A stretch of DNA of 37,890 nt, taken from assembly GCA_035310125.1 (NCBI GenBank), contig DATGEP010000280.1:1-37890 (forward strand), in the 5' to 3' direction. The notes below the pieces were generated by a model. It had not been told where the DNA came from, made no database searches, and worked only from the letters and a program-made list of their open reading frames with translations. The position numbers and the translations under genes are program-made. The DNA comes from DATGEP01 sp035310125. GTDB lineage: Bacteria; Chloroflexota; Ktedonobacteria; Ktedonobacterales; JADMIN01. Numbering within the stretch: the first letter of the stretch is position 1; every line of letters begins with the position of its first letter. Positions 22,595-31,246 of this stretch are shown here, in pieces.

Positions 22595-23806
22595 TTATGC
22601 GTCGCCCAGCCCAAAGTGCGTCCGCGCCGCGTGCGCCACGCGCGCCATGACCGTCTCCACCGGCAACCCGTGGCGCTCCGCCAGCGCGCGGCAATCATCG
22701 TATTCCGGGGTGACGGAGACGACGGCGTCACCGATCAGCTTCAACTTGACACGCACGGCGCCGAGCGGCGTCTCGATCTCCTCGACGCGCCGCCCCGTCT
22801 TGATGCGCTCCTCGCGGCGCATGCGCACACCCAGCGTGCCACTCTCGCGCAGCAGCATTCCGGAGAGCCGCCAGGCGTCTTCCGGCGCCGCAAGGACGGA
22901 TAGCAAGGTGCCGGGGCGATTTTTCTTCATGTGCAGCGGCGCATAGGTAACATCCAGCGCGCCCGCGTCGAGTAGCCGCTCCATCAACCACCCCAACGCC
23001 TCACCAGTCATATTATCAATATTGGTCTCCAACACGGCGATTTCATCGCGTTCCAAACCATCCGCCGCCGCCTGACTGGCAAGCTCAGCCGGCGCGTCAC
23101 CCAGCACCAGTCGCAGACAGTTGGCCCAGGGAAGCTTCCGGCTGCCGAACCCGTAGCCAATGCGGCGGACAGTGCAGGTGGGGCGTTCGAAGCGGGCGAG
23201 CGTGGCGACAACCGCCGCCCCTGTCGGCGTAACCAGCTCACCCTCGATGGCAAGCGCACGCCAGATCGCTCCCGTGTCTTTGAGAAGCTCCAGTGTAGCG
23301 GGCGCAGGCACGGGCAGCGAACCGTGGGCGGAGGCCACGCGCCCTGATGTCAGCGGCAGCTCAGAACAGTACACCTCCGACACGCCGAGCAGCGCGAAGC
23401 CAAGTGTCGTCCCGGCTATGTCTACAATCGAATCCAGCGCGCCCACCTCGTGAAAAGTGACCTCCTCAGGTGCCGTGCCATGTACGGCGGCTTCGGCGGC
23501 GGCGAGACGGCGGAAGACGGCGAGCGCGGTGTCGCGCGCGCGGTCGGGCAGCCCTGCTGCGTCGAAGAGCGCCTCGATGTCGGCGAGGCGGCGGTGCGCC
23601 TGTGGCACCGCGGCGTCCAGCCGCACATGCGCACGTGTGCCGCTGATTCCATGCTCACTGACAGCCTCGACATCGAGCGCGTATCCAGTGACCGGCAGCG
23701 ACGCCAGCCCGGCACGCAGTGCATCGAGCTCGAGACCAGCGTCCAGCAGGGCGCCCAACAGCATATCGCCGCTGATCCCGGAGAAGCAATCCAGATACGC
23801 AAGCAT
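22595..23806 (-). CDS. larC: Nickel-pincer cofactor biosynthesis protein LarC (DUF111)
   Basis: 403 residues from ATG 23806, where LAYLDCFSGISGDMLLGALL begins; the frame runs further upstream but without family support. LarC inserts nickel using CTP into the pincer cofactor of lactate racemase and related enzymes. Other marks are GTAPEEVTFHEVGALDSIVD, ELPLTSGRVASAHGSLPVPA, ETNIDNMTGEALGWLMERLL, and a His/Lys-rich ligand region. In some lactobacilli larC is split by a programmed frameshift; here it is one continuous frame. LarB and LarE are not in this window, so the target enzyme is unknown. A short frame (23873-23959) between folC and larC shows no convincing gene. Confidence 0.92.
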   Translation of the reverse strand: MLAYLDCFSGISGDMLLGALLDAGLELDALRAGLASLPVTGYALDVEAVSEHGISGTRAHVRLDAAVPQAHRRLADIEALFDAAGLPDRARDTALAVFRRLAAAEAAVHGTAPEEVTFHEVGALDSIVDIAGTTLGFALLGVSEVYCSELPLTSGRVASAHGSLPVPAPATLELLKDTGAIWRALAIEGELVTPTGAAVVATLARFERPTCTVRRIGYGFGSRKLPWANCLRLVLGDAPAELASQAAADGLERDEIAVLETNIDNMTGEALGWLMERLLDAGALDVTYAPLHMKKNRPGTLLSVLAAPEDAWRLSGMLLRESGTLGVRMRREERIKTGRRVEEIETPLGAVRVKLKLIGDAVVSVTPEYDDCRALAERHGLPVETVMARVAHAARTHFGLGDA

Positions 23807-23959
23807 GAAATTTTCCCTTTGCCCTACCCCCAAAGTAGAAGAGCGACAACCAAACTGATACCCGGCGCTCATCCCATTCGCGTGGAGAGTATCCAGGCGA
23901 TCCAGGATGAGCCGCGGCCCACTACCCGCGACCTGGCACTATTCGGGCACGCCGCGTAG

Positions 23960-25357
23960 TCAGTGATCCACGCCGGCAATCTCGATTGCGCCTGGAAGCG
24001 TCTCAGGCTGGGCGGCGAGCCAGCGGAGCGCTTCACCCGCGATGTAGAGTGACCCGGCGACACACACGAGGTCATACGGGCCGGCGCGCCGCAGCGCCTC
24101 GGCGAGCGCTTCCGCCGTCGTGGGCCGCGTCTCTGCGCGCACTGTGGGCGCCTTTACGGCAAGTAGCGCGGCCAGCCCTTCGGGCGGTGCCGCGCGTGGC
24201 ATGGCGATGGAGGTGGCGACGACTGTCTCCACTCCCGCCTGAGCGATTTCCGCGGCGATGCCCGCCTGATCTTTGTCAGCCATCAGGCCCAGCACCAGGA
24301 TGAGTCGCTCGAATGGAAAATGGCGGCGCAGCGCTGCGAAGAGCTTCGCGAACGAATCCGCGTTGTGCGCCCCGTCCACGACGACCCACGGCTCACGCCG
24401 CACCACCTGAAGCCGTGCCGGCCAGCGCGCATCACGCAGTCCCGCTCGCACAGCATCCTCCGAGACTGCCAGGATGCCATCATGATCCAGCCGCTCGGCA
24501 ACCGCGAGAGCGGCGGCGGCGTTTTCGATCTGGTGCTCACCGAGCAGCGCCAGCTCGACATCGTTGAGCGTCCCATGCGGACCTGTAATGGAAAACCACT
24601 GGCGGCTGCTATCCCAGTGCGCGGGTTGGTATGTGAAGGCTGCCGAGGGGGTGCCGGACGGCCCGACCCGAATCAGCGGCGCCTCGCGTTCAGCGGCGAT
24701 TCGCTCGATCGTGCTGATGGCTTCCGGCGCCATCGCGGAGGTCACGACGGGTACGCCCCGCTTGATGATGCCTGCCTTCTCGCCTGCGATCTCCGCCAGC
24801 GTATTACCGAGCACCTGCATGTGATCATAGCTGATGGACGTAATGACGCTGATCGCCGGCTCCACAACGTTGGTCGCATCCAGCCGGCCGCCGAGGCCCA
24901 CCTCGATCACCGCGACTTGGACGCCGGCCTCGCGGAAATAGAGAAAGGCAAGCGCGGTGGCAATCTCATACGTGATGAACGGCCCAAGCGCGGGATCCAC
25001 GGTAGCCAGTGCGTCGCGTACCTGTGGCGCGAGTCGCACCACCTCGGCTTCTGGAATGATCGCGCCATCCACGCGCATACGCTCGCGAAACGTGTGCAGA
25101 TCTGGTTGCGTGTACAGCCCCGTCCGCTGGCCGGCTGCTCGTAAAATGGCGGCGATCATGGCCGAGGTCGAGCCTTTGCCCTTCGTTCCCGCCACATGGA
25201 TCACGCGGTAGCTCATGTGTGGATTTTCCAGCGCGGCCAGCAAAGCGCGCTCGCGCGCGAGATTATCCTCGCGGTCGCGGACGAACTGGCCCGTGCGCTC
25301 GGTGTCGCTGAAGGAGTAGATCCAGGCCAGCGCTCCGGCATACGTATCGAAGCTCAT
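23960..25357 (-). CDS. folC: Bifunctional dihydrofolate / folylpolyglutamate synthase
   Basis: 465 residues from ATG 25357. The enzyme ligates glutamate to dihydropteroate and to folates, using ATP. The P-loop VAGTKGKGSTSAMI lies near residue 57, the Mur-ligase-like glycine loop EVGLGGRLDATNVV near 150, ITSISYDHMQVLGNTLAEIA follows, and VVDGAHNADSF marks the C-terminal ligase domain. The start overlaps the folP stop as ATGA (25354-25357), so the two are coupled. Much longer open frames upstream are antisense or out of frame with respect to folP. Confidence 0.95.
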   Translation of the reverse strand: MSFDTYAGALAWIYSFSDTERTGQFVRDREDNLARERALLAALENPHMSYRVIHVAGTKGKGSTSAMIAAILRAAGQRTGLYTQPDLHTFRERMRVDGAIIPEAEVVRLAPQVRDALATVDPALGPFITYEIATALAFLYFREAGVQVAVIEVGLGGRLDATNVVEPAISVITSISYDHMQVLGNTLAEIAGEKAGIIKRGVPVVTSAMAPEAISTIERIAAEREAPLIRVGPSGTPSAAFTYQPAHWDSSRQWFSITGPHGTLNDVELALLGEHQIENAAAALAVAERLDHDGILAVSEDAVRAGLRDARWPARLQVVRREPWVVVDGAHNADSFAKLFAALRRHFPFERLILVLGLMADKDQAGIAAEIAQAGVETVVATSIAMPRAAPPEGLAALLAVKAPTVRAETRPTTAEALAEALRRAGPYDLVCVAGSLYIAGEALRWLAAQPETLPGAIEIAGVDH

Positions 25358-26235
25358 CGCGCTTCCTCCAGTCGCCCGCGCACGACAGCATCCGCCATGC
25401 GTGCCACGCGCGCCATCTGCCGCACATCGTGGACGCGCACGATGTCCGCCCCCTGCGCAATACAAAGCGCGATAGTCGCGGCGGTCCCCTCCGCCCGGTC
25501 CTCCACCGGCGTGCCGAGGACGAGGCCGATGTGTGCCTTGCGCGACGTGCCCACCAGCAGCGGGCGTCCCAACGCGCGCAGCTCGCCAAGGCGGGCCATC
25601 ACGCGCAGATTCTCCTCGCCAACGAGGCCAAAGCCGAAGCCTGGATCTACGATGATGCGCTCCCACGCGATTCCGGCATTGAGCGCCAGCTCGATGCTGC
25701 CCGCAAGCTGGCGCGCCACATCCGCCACGGCATCACGGCGCGCTTGCCCGCGCAGATTGCTCATCAGCACCACCGGTACGCCGCGCTCGGCCACCAGCGG
25801 CGCCATCGCCGGATCAGCGCGCAGCCCCCAGATATCGTTGACGAGGTGCGCCCCGGCATCCAGCGCAGCAGCGGCGACGCTCGCCTTATACGTATCAATG
25901 GAAAGGATGATCGTTGGCGGCAGCTCGGCTGCCAGCGCAACGATCACCGGCAGCACCCGCTCGCGCTCGATATCCTCCGGCAGCGGCGGCTCATTCACGA
26001 TAGATGGGCGGGTGGACTCGCCGCCGATGTCCAGCAGTGTCGCGCCGTCCTCCACCATTCGTCGCGCCCGAGCGACGGCGGTTGCGACGATGTCATCATG
26101 TGACGCGCCCTCAAACATGAGTCCGTCGCGCGAGAACGAGTCGGGCGTGATGTTGACAATGCCCATCACGTGGGTGCGTTCTCCCCAGCTCAGCGTATGG
26201 GTACCCCAGGTGGTCGGCACATAATTCAATCGCAT
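25354..26235 (-). CDS. folP: Dihydropteroate synthase
   Basis: 293 residues from ATG 26235, with GGAGA upstream. The enzyme condenses p-aminobenzoate with 6-hydroxymethyl-dihydropterin pyrophosphate in folate synthesis and is the sulfonamide target. Signatures are VMGIVNITPDSFSRDG, DGATLLDIGGESTRPS, ILSIDTYKASVAAAALDAGA, ERIIVDPGFGFGL, and LLVGTSRKAHIG at the substrate loop. The frame stays open to 26403, but that extension includes the REP-like palindrome and the candidate promoter, so it is not used. folC follows with a four-base overlap. A divergent GNAT gene lies on the other side of a shared promoter region. Confidence 0.96.
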   Translation of the reverse strand: MRLNYVPTTWGTHTLSWGERTHVMGIVNITPDSFSRDGLMFEGASHDDIVATAVARARRMVEDGATLLDIGGESTRPSIVNEPPLPEDIERERVLPVIVALAAELPPTIILSIDTYKASVAAAALDAGAHLVNDIWGLRADPAMAPLVAERGVPVVLMSNLRGQARRDAVADVARQLAGSIELALNAGIAWERIIVDPGFGFGLVGEENLRVMARLGELRALGRPLLVGTSRKAHIGLVLGTPVEDRAEGTAATIALCIAQGADIVRVHDVRQMARVARMADAVVRGRLEEAR

Positions 26236-26333
26236 CGTTATCTCCAACGGTGAGCAAAAGCGCCCTGCGCAGTCGCGATAGACCCGGAAAGGAAAAATTG
26301 CGTCCCAAGCCTGCCCGGCTTCCGAGTTGCATT

Positions 26334-26356
26334 GTAGGGGCGTCCGGTGGACACCC
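26334..26356. repeat. Intergenic palindrome (REP-like copy 4)
   Basis: GTAGGGGCGTCC, GGT and GGACACCC form an 8-pair stem with one mismatch, then CGCC follows. It lies in the leader of folP, between that gene and its candidate promoter. The head GTAGGGGCGTCC is identical to the start of the copy at 3399. Confidence 0.6.
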
Positions 26357-26393
26357 GCCAGCCTCCCTCGCGGAACCGCCCCGGCAACACTCA

Positions 26394-26402
26394 AGTATAG
26401 CA
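26394..26402 (-). promoter_or_regulatory. Extended -10 promoter for folP-folC
   Basis: Read on the minus strand this is TGCTATACT, identical to the element at 17555. The transcript would start near 26387 and have a leader of about 150 bases that contains the REP-like palindrome. Confidence 0.45.
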
Positions 26403-26423
26403 TGCGGTATGGGTGCCGCCTGT

Positions 26424-26431
26424 GCTACGAT
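26424..26431 (+). promoter_or_regulatory. Extended -10 promoter for the GNAT gene
   Basis: TGCTACGAT (from 26423) matches TG-n-TACGAT and is about 30 bases from the divergent folP -10 element. The transcript would start near 26438, about 50 bases before the chosen GTG. Confidence 0.45.
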
Positions 26432-26490
26432 GAGGGCGGACGCGCGCTGTCGTGCGTCCATGGATGAAAGAGCATCCCAGGAGGCTGTGT

Positions 26491-27474
26491 GTGGTCGTCA
26501 CTCCCCATGTTGATATCGCATCGTACTCTGATTTAGAAGCACTGGCTACGCAACGGACGGCGGAGGGTTGGCTGCGGACGGAAACGCTGCTGCGGGCGAT
26601 TCTTGCATGGGATAAGGGGCGCATTTTCCTGGTCCGCGCGGGCGAGTTGGACCCAGCGGCGGACGATCCGCGGGCGCCCATCGCGACCACCAGCGCCATC
26701 GCGGCTGGCCCCGTCGGCATCATCGGCAATGTGATTACGCGCGCCGATTATCGGCGGCGTGGGCTAGGCCACGCCGTGATGGAGGGCGCGCTCACGTGGC
26801 TCCGCACCAGCGGCGTGCGATCGGTGCTGCTGGATGCGACGGAGGATGGGCGTCCGCTGTACACCCGCCTCGGTTTCGCCGGAGTAGCCCCCTCGTGGTT
26901 CGGATACGCCCCGCTGGCGACGATAGATCGCGATATGCTGGCACGCATTGCGGGCGACCGGCGCGCGGCGCTGGCCGAGAAGCAGGCGCTGGCACGCGTG
27001 TCGGCGCTGGATATCGCCGCGTTCGGCGGCGCGCGCTCGGACTTTCTCGCGCTGCTGCTCGCGATGCCGCGCCACTGGCTCTACATCGCCGAAGATGCTA
27101 CGGGAGCGCCCGCTGGCTATGCGTTGGTGCGTCTGCTCGATGCGCCATACGTCGGCGTGCGCGTCGGCTCGTGGGTGGCGCGGGACCGCGCGACAGCGGC
27201 GGCGCTCCTCGTGGCGCTGCTGGCCGCCGACGCGCCCTGGCGGCGCGAGATGAGTACGGGGTCACTGGAACCGCAAATGTTCATCTCGCTACCCGGCACC
27301 AGCCACGACGCGCTTTCGCTCTTCGCGGCGGCTGGCGGCACGCTCGTCGAGGATGACCTCATCATGCGACTCGATTTCGACGCGTCCGCGCGTGGGATGG
27401 ACGGAGAGACCCGCACACCGCTCGCGGAGCATCCTGACTGGATCTACAGCTGGGTTGCTCCGATGGTCTTCTGA
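26491..27474 (+). CDS. GNAT-family N-acetyltransferase (two-domain)
   Basis: 327 residues from GTG 26491, chosen for AGGAGG six bases upstream; the frame also contains an ATG at 26452 without a ribosome site. The acetyl-CoA-binding motif VITRADYRRRGLGHAVMEGA near residue 85 and DATEDGRPLYTRLGFAGV near residue 125 show a GNAT domain in the N-terminal half. The C-terminal half (about 170-325) is a divergent second domain, possibly another degenerate acetyltransferase fold. Acceptor unknown. It is monocistronic and divergent from folP. Confidence 0.87.
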   Translation: MVVTPHVDIASYSDLEALATQRTAEGWLRTETLLRAILAWDKGRIFLVRAGELDPAADDPRAPIATTSAIAAGPVGIIGNVITRADYRRRGLGHAVMEGALTWLRTSGVRSVLLDATEDGRPLYTRLGFAGVAPSWFGYAPLATIDRDMLARIAGDRRAALAEKQALARVSALDIAAFGGARSDFLALLLAMPRHWLYIAEDATGAPAGYALVRLLDAPYVGVRVGSWVARDRATAAALLVALLAADAPWRREMSTGSLEPQMFISLPGTSHDALSLFAAAGGTLVEDDLIMRLDFDASARGMDGETRTPLAEHPDWIYSWVAPMVF

Positions 27475-27488
27475 CGCGCTAGCCCCTC

Positions 27489-28835
27489 TCAGGGAGAGAG
27501 CGACGTCATGAGATGCTGGGCAAGCTGCCGCTCGGCGGCATTCGCCGCTGGCAAATTGTCCGAGGGATTGACTGCCGTGTCGTTGACGGTCAGCAGCACC
27601 CCGAAGCGCTCCAGAAATATGGCGGGCTGCCCCTGCGTGAGCACGGCCACGCACCCATCTGCCGGCGTGGCATCTGATACAAACTGCGTTTGTGCCCCCG
27701 GCGGCGGATTTACCATCATGAAGCTCCACGACGACGTGTTTGCGAGGGCGAAACGTGCCGGGTCGCAGACCGCATCGTCGGCGACGTCGAATCCGAGCCT
27801 GTGGCCAACAATCGGCGTGACATACCAGCCGGCGCCATCCCACGTGATGCGTAATACCGCGAGCTGCACGCCGAACGCCTCCCCAACTCCCAGCGCAACG
27901 ACGCGGCCATCCAGGGTCTGATAGTCCCATTCGGCGCTAACCATCGCCGCGACGAGCCATGTACCCGGCGGGCCAGCGACGGAAGGGAAAGGATCCGTGA
28001 TCGTGCAAAGCTGGCTACAATCCTGCCCCGCGAAGCGGCACGGTATGGCAGGCTGGGCCAGGGTGCACGGCTCCGGGTAGCCGGAGTCGGGGAGAAAGGA
28101 CACACGGCGCGTCGCGCGCAGTGGCTGCGTGGCGATCACGGGCGTTCCTGATTGCCCCGCCTGGGCGACAAAGTACCGCTCGCCTGGCTGGACGGTGGCC
28201 GTGGATTGCTCGGTAGCTAGCGCCTCTTGAATAGCGATGGGGAGCCGGGCGGCGGCTGGATCGGTGTCCACCTCGCGCAGCGACTCGTGCATACCAATGA
28301 CACTTCCCGCCATATCGGCCAGCGTCGCGGGGAGCGCTTGATGCGTAACAATCGGACAGGTATCAGCCGCGGCGCGCGGCACGGACACGAGGCAGGTCAG
28401 CGGCGCAAACGGGAGCGTACGTGAGCGCCAGGTGAAGGTATGCCTGCCCCGCGCCAGTCGCAGCGGGTGAGAAGCGCCCGGCAGTGGCAACGAAGTGAGG
28501 TGCTGCCCGTCTACCGTCACATCCACTCCCGGCGGGTTGGGCAGCAGGTAAAACAGATCGTCGCCGGGCGTGAGTGTAGCCGTCGGCGTCGTGATGAGAC
28601 CTGGAATCATCTCTAATGCCCGCTCACGCAGGCCGGGACTCCCACCCATGATGATCGCCAGCAGGAGCAACCCTGCGCCCAGCGCCAGCCCAACGCGAAC
28701 CCCTCGCTGACGCCGTGTGCGCTGCTCGAAGAGCCCGCGCGGGATCGTCCGGGGAGCCGCATCCTCACGCGGGTAGAGGTCGCTCACCTCAGCGGTGAAG
28801 TCGTCGTCGGCCGAGCGATGGTCTTGGCCGTCCAT
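27489..28835 (-). CDS. Membrane-anchored protein with a PEGA-like segment, unknown function
   Basis: 448 residues. An acidic 45-residue cytoplasmic start is followed by one helix (about 48-63, VGLALGAGLLLLAIIMG) and a long extracytoplasmic region, so it is a single-pass protein with its C-terminus outside. Residues about 103-135 (PGVDVTVDGQHLTSLPLPG, HPLRLARGRHTFTWRS) resemble a PEGA domain. The distal part is rich in Cys (CTLAQPAIPCRFAGQDCSQLC), suggesting disulfides. No enzymatic motif is visible. It lies head to tail before two other minus-strand genes of unknown function, with gaps too large for obvious coupling. Confidence 0.7.
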   Translation of the reverse strand: MDGQDHRSADDDFTAEVSDLYPREDAAPRTIPRGLFEQRTRRQRGVRVGLALGAGLLLLAIIMGGSPGLRERALEMIPGLITTPTATLTPGDDLFYLLPNPPGVDVTVDGQHLTSLPLPGASHPLRLARGRHTFTWRSRTLPFAPLTCLVSVPRAAADTCPIVTHQALPATLADMAGSVIGMHESLREVDTDPAAARLPIAIQEALATEQSTATVQPGERYFVAQAGQSGTPVIATQPLRATRRVSFLPDSGYPEPCTLAQPAIPCRFAGQDCSQLCTITDPFPSVAGPPGTWLVAAMVSAEWDYQTLDGRVVALGVGEAFGVQLAVLRITWDGAGWYVTPIVGHRLGFDVADDAVCDPARFALANTSSWSFMMVNPPPGAQTQFVSDATPADGCVAVLTQGQPAIFLERFGVLLTVNDTAVNPSDNLPAANAAERQLAQHLMTSLSP

Positions 28836-28948
28836 TCAGTCCCCCGACCTGGCACCCGGCGAGCGTAGCGCTATTGGGCCAGCGACGCCACGACCTCGGA
28901 ACGTTCACACGGCGCGGACCAGAAACGACCCATCCCGGCGGTTCAGCG

Positions 28949-29539
28949 CTATTCTATTGAATCGGCGCCCAGATCGTCCTCGCGCCCAAGGCTATAGAGA
29001 TATTGCTCTGGAACGCGGTTGGGGTCGAAGCCCTCGTTGTAGATACCCATGCGCACGAGCCGCCTCAACGCCATCAGCCGGCGGTACATATACTGTTCCG
29101 CCATAGACGATGAGGCGCCAAACGCCGTCAGCGGAGTATCATTCGTGGGCGCCGGCTGAGTGGGCGGCGCCGGTTCTGCCCGCGTGGCCGCGGGCTCCGC
29201 TGGATTCGGTCTCGGTAGCTCCGGCGCGGGCTGCTCAGCGGCGGGACGAAGTGACGGCGCGCGACCAGGCTGGGGTTGCGTCGGCACGGGTTGCCGGGGC
29301 GTGGCCGCGCGAGGATTCCAGCGCTGGTCCAGCTTCGCGGGCGGCGAGGGGCGCAACCGCAGTCGCCGTCCGTCATCGAGCCAGCTTGCGCTGGCCGTGC
29401 TGGTGCTATGGACATCGCCACGTAATGTCGCGCTCAGCACAGCCGTGCGCTCAGGTGGCAGAAGGTGAGTGGAGTGGGTGTGGTGGAAGAGCGAGGCCAC
29501 GACTTTACGCAGCCATCGCGGAAGGTGCTGCACGATCAT
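28949..29539 (-). CDS. Hypothetical protein with Pro/Ala-rich linker and conserved-looking C-terminus
   Basis: 196 residues from ATG 29539, with GGGAGCG upstream; the open frame extends to 29683 without support. The N-terminal 60 residues are mixed, about residues 75-145 are Pro/Ala/Arg-rich and likely disordered, and the last 45 residues (SMAEQYMYRRLMALRRLVRM, then NRVPEQYLYSLGREDDL) look like a compact helical motif. No signal peptide or membrane helix and no family recognised. It lies between two predicted membrane-anchored proteins. Confidence 0.5.
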   Translation of the reverse strand: MIVQHLPRWLRKVVASLFHHTHSTHLLPPERTAVLSATLRGDVHSTSTASASWLDDGRRLRLRPSPPAKLDQRWNPRAATPRQPVPTQPQPGRAPSLRPAAEQPAPELPRPNPAEPAATRAEPAPPTQPAPTNDTPLTAFGASSSMAEQYMYRRLMALRRLVRMGIYNEGFDPNRVPEQYLYSLGREDDLGADSIE

Positions 29540-29708
29540 CGGGCGCTCCCTTGTTGATGGTGCCACTGCAAACCGCGCCCGTGGTGCCAGGAAAACGTCC
29601 AAGCATCCGCCGTACCCGCTGCCGCCCGGCGTCGCCTGCCCTCGGTATTCCCGATAGTAACACACTGTGAAGCCGCTCGTCAATTGGGCTGGCGCTCAAT
29701 TCCCGCCG

Positions 29709-30605
29709 TCATGCCTGCGGCTGCAGCGTTGCGCTATCAATCTTCCAAACGCCGCCGCCACTCTCCGCGAACGTGAGCGCGATGGGAACGTTCACCGTGA
29801 TGCCACTCTCATGCACGTCGAGTGTACCATTCAGCTTCGCCGTCGTCCCCGTAACGCTGTAGGTCTTCAGATCGGGGGTACAACCGCTGAGCGAGACACC
29901 CTGCGTCAGCACGCCTTGCAGCGTCTGCGCATATTGCTGCTCGCTGCCTAGCCGGCTCTGGTAATCCGGTGACAGATCGCCATATGCCTGCTGGATATTG
30001 CCCGCGGCGAGCGCGGCGCAATAGTCATTCGCGACCAGAATTGGCCCCAGGCTCGTTCCCTGCAGCGACTGATCCACGGCATCCACTTTCCACGAGCCAC
30101 CTTGATTGACAAGCGACATATCGCCGGAAAAGGTCTTATTCCGCGTCATATGCGCGGGAAACGTGACGGACGTGCTGCCGAGCTGCAAAATCGCATCCAA
30201 TCCACCGGCGCTGTCGCTTGCGGCGCAGCTCTGCACCGTGCCGTCAATCTGGTCGTGAAGCTGCCCGGCCTGCGTAAACTGCTGTTGCGTTACCTTTGCC
30301 TGATAGCCGGATGAGAGCAGCGCATATGCGCCCGTATAATTCTGCGCCTTCAGGTCCGTACAAAAGCTCTGTGCCGCCGACGCGATAGCCCCCCGCACCG
30401 ATTGCGCGTAGGCATATGCGCCGCCGCCCGCCAGCAGCACCAGCACGAGGAGGATGAGCAACGTGGTGCGCACAGGGTGGCGCCGCTTGCGCGTGGGTTG
30501 GGTGGCTGGCGCGGGCGCGGCATAGCCGGACGACTGATTGGATTGCGTCTGAAAAGAATTCCCCTGCTGCGGGGAATATCCGCCGGGATATTCAGGTGTA
30601 GACAC
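29709..30605 (-). CDS. Membrane-anchored protein with two DUF4878/NTF2-like repeats
   Basis: 298 residues. A polar, Gln/Ser/Pro-rich cytoplasmic start (1-45) precedes one helix (about 47-67, TTLLILLVLVLLAGGGAYAY). Outside are two similar repeats: SFCTDLKAQNYTGAYALLSSGYQ near residue 80 and DYCAALAAGNIQQAYGDLSP near residue 195. Each continues into a beta-rich part ending in GGSWKVDAVDQS and GGVWKIDSATLQ. This is the NTF2-like layout of DUF4878 proteins, and the kinase at 36146 carries a related module. Each repeat has a Cys that may form a disulfide. Function unknown; a ligand-binding or sensing role is plausible. Confidence 0.7.
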   Translation of the reverse strand: MSTPEYPGGYSPQQGNSFQTQSNQSSGYAAPAPATQPTRKRRHPVRTTLLILLVLVLLAGGGAYAYAQSVRGAIASAAQSFCTDLKAQNYTGAYALLSSGYQAKVTQQQFTQAGQLHDQIDGTVQSCAASDSAGGLDAILQLGSTSVTFPAHMTRNKTFSGDMSLVNQGGSWKVDAVDQSLQGTSLGPILVANDYCAALAAGNIQQAYGDLSPDYQSRLGSEQQYAQTLQGVLTQGVSLSGCTPDLKTYSVTGTTAKLNGTLDVHESGITVNVPIALTFAESGGGVWKIDSATLQPQA

Positions 30606-30844
30606 GTGTTCCTCCTCAGGTGATCTGCCGTCATCGTGAAAATTCGCTCTACCGGGATATACAACGGTTGACTCAGCGCCCGGTATCCATCTGTGTTGAT
30701 GCCACGCTTCAGATTCAACGCCCGTGCCGCCAATTCTCGCGTCCGCTCATGACCGGACTTGCCTGCTCATGACGGTCGCTCCGCCCAGCCTCCAGTGATA
30801 TGCTCACGGGAAGGCGTATTACTCCTGTCGGGAAGAGGTCACAA

Positions 30845-31093
30845 ATGGCACACAAATTCGCGGCAGAATCGGCAACCTCACTCACCCGCTCTGCCACACA
30901 TCCGCGATTCGCGGCAGAATCGGCAACCGAATCTGCGTCCGGATCTCAGATTCCGGCAGAATCGGTTGCCGATTCTCGAATTCCGGCAGAATCGGCAACC
31001 GCCTCTGCATCCAATTCTCAGATTCCGGCAGAATCGGCAACCGCCCCACCCATCGCGACATCCCCGCCCGCGATGGAGCCGGTGGAGTGCTAA
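30845..31093 (+). CDS. Possible small repeat protein (AES-AT/S repeats)
   Basis: 82 residues from ATG 30845, with GGAAGAGG seven bases upstream. The sequence is built from five repeats such as FAAESATS, PRFAAESATESAS, IPAESVADSR, IPAESATASASNS and IPAESATAP. The repeats are spaced 51, 42, 30 and 42 bases, all multiples of three, which keeps the frame. However, other frames over the same stretch are also open for the same reason, so coding is not certain. It has no signal or helix; it would be a low-complexity, soluble peptide. Confidence 0.35.
   Translation: MAHKFAAESATSLTRSATHPRFAAESATESASGSQIPAESVADSRIPAESATASASNSQIPAESATAPPIATSPPAMEPVEC
30861..31042. repeat. Five-copy 17-bp repeat array with an inverted unit
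   Basis: CGGCAGAATCGGCAACC occurs at 30861, 30912, 30984 and 31026, with a diverged copy at 30954 (ending GGTTGCC). GGTTGCCGATTCT at 30964-30976 is the inverse of AGAATCGGCAACC at 30988-31000, giving a 13-pair perfect stem with an 11-base loop. Spacings are all multiples of three. Apart from this array and the small ORF within it, the gap 30606-31246 has no other supported gene. Confidence 0.7.
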
Positions 31094-31246
31094 TGGCGCG
31101 AGCTTGCCGGGTTATAGATGGCTGGCATGTGTGACATCGCGTGTGACATAATGCACCGCGCGCCGTCAGCCCCGGCGTCGCAAGCGCTGCCAGTCTCGTC
31201 CGTTGTCTACATCGTAGCCGCGTTACAAGCAAACAGGAGGCCGGCC

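Noticed and set aside
22595..23806. Frameshifted or split larC as known in lactobacilli
   Set aside because: The frame is continuous over all conserved segments, so no programmed frameshift is needed here.
25358..25666. FolC with a 103-residue N-terminal extension
   Set aside because: The extension lies entirely inside folP and is Gly/Arg-rich; the family start at 25357 overlaps the folP stop as ATGA.
30861..31042. CRISPR-like array of 17-bp repeats
   Set aside because: Only five copies, repeats too short and partly inverted, spacers irregular (about 13-34 bases), and no cas genes nearby.
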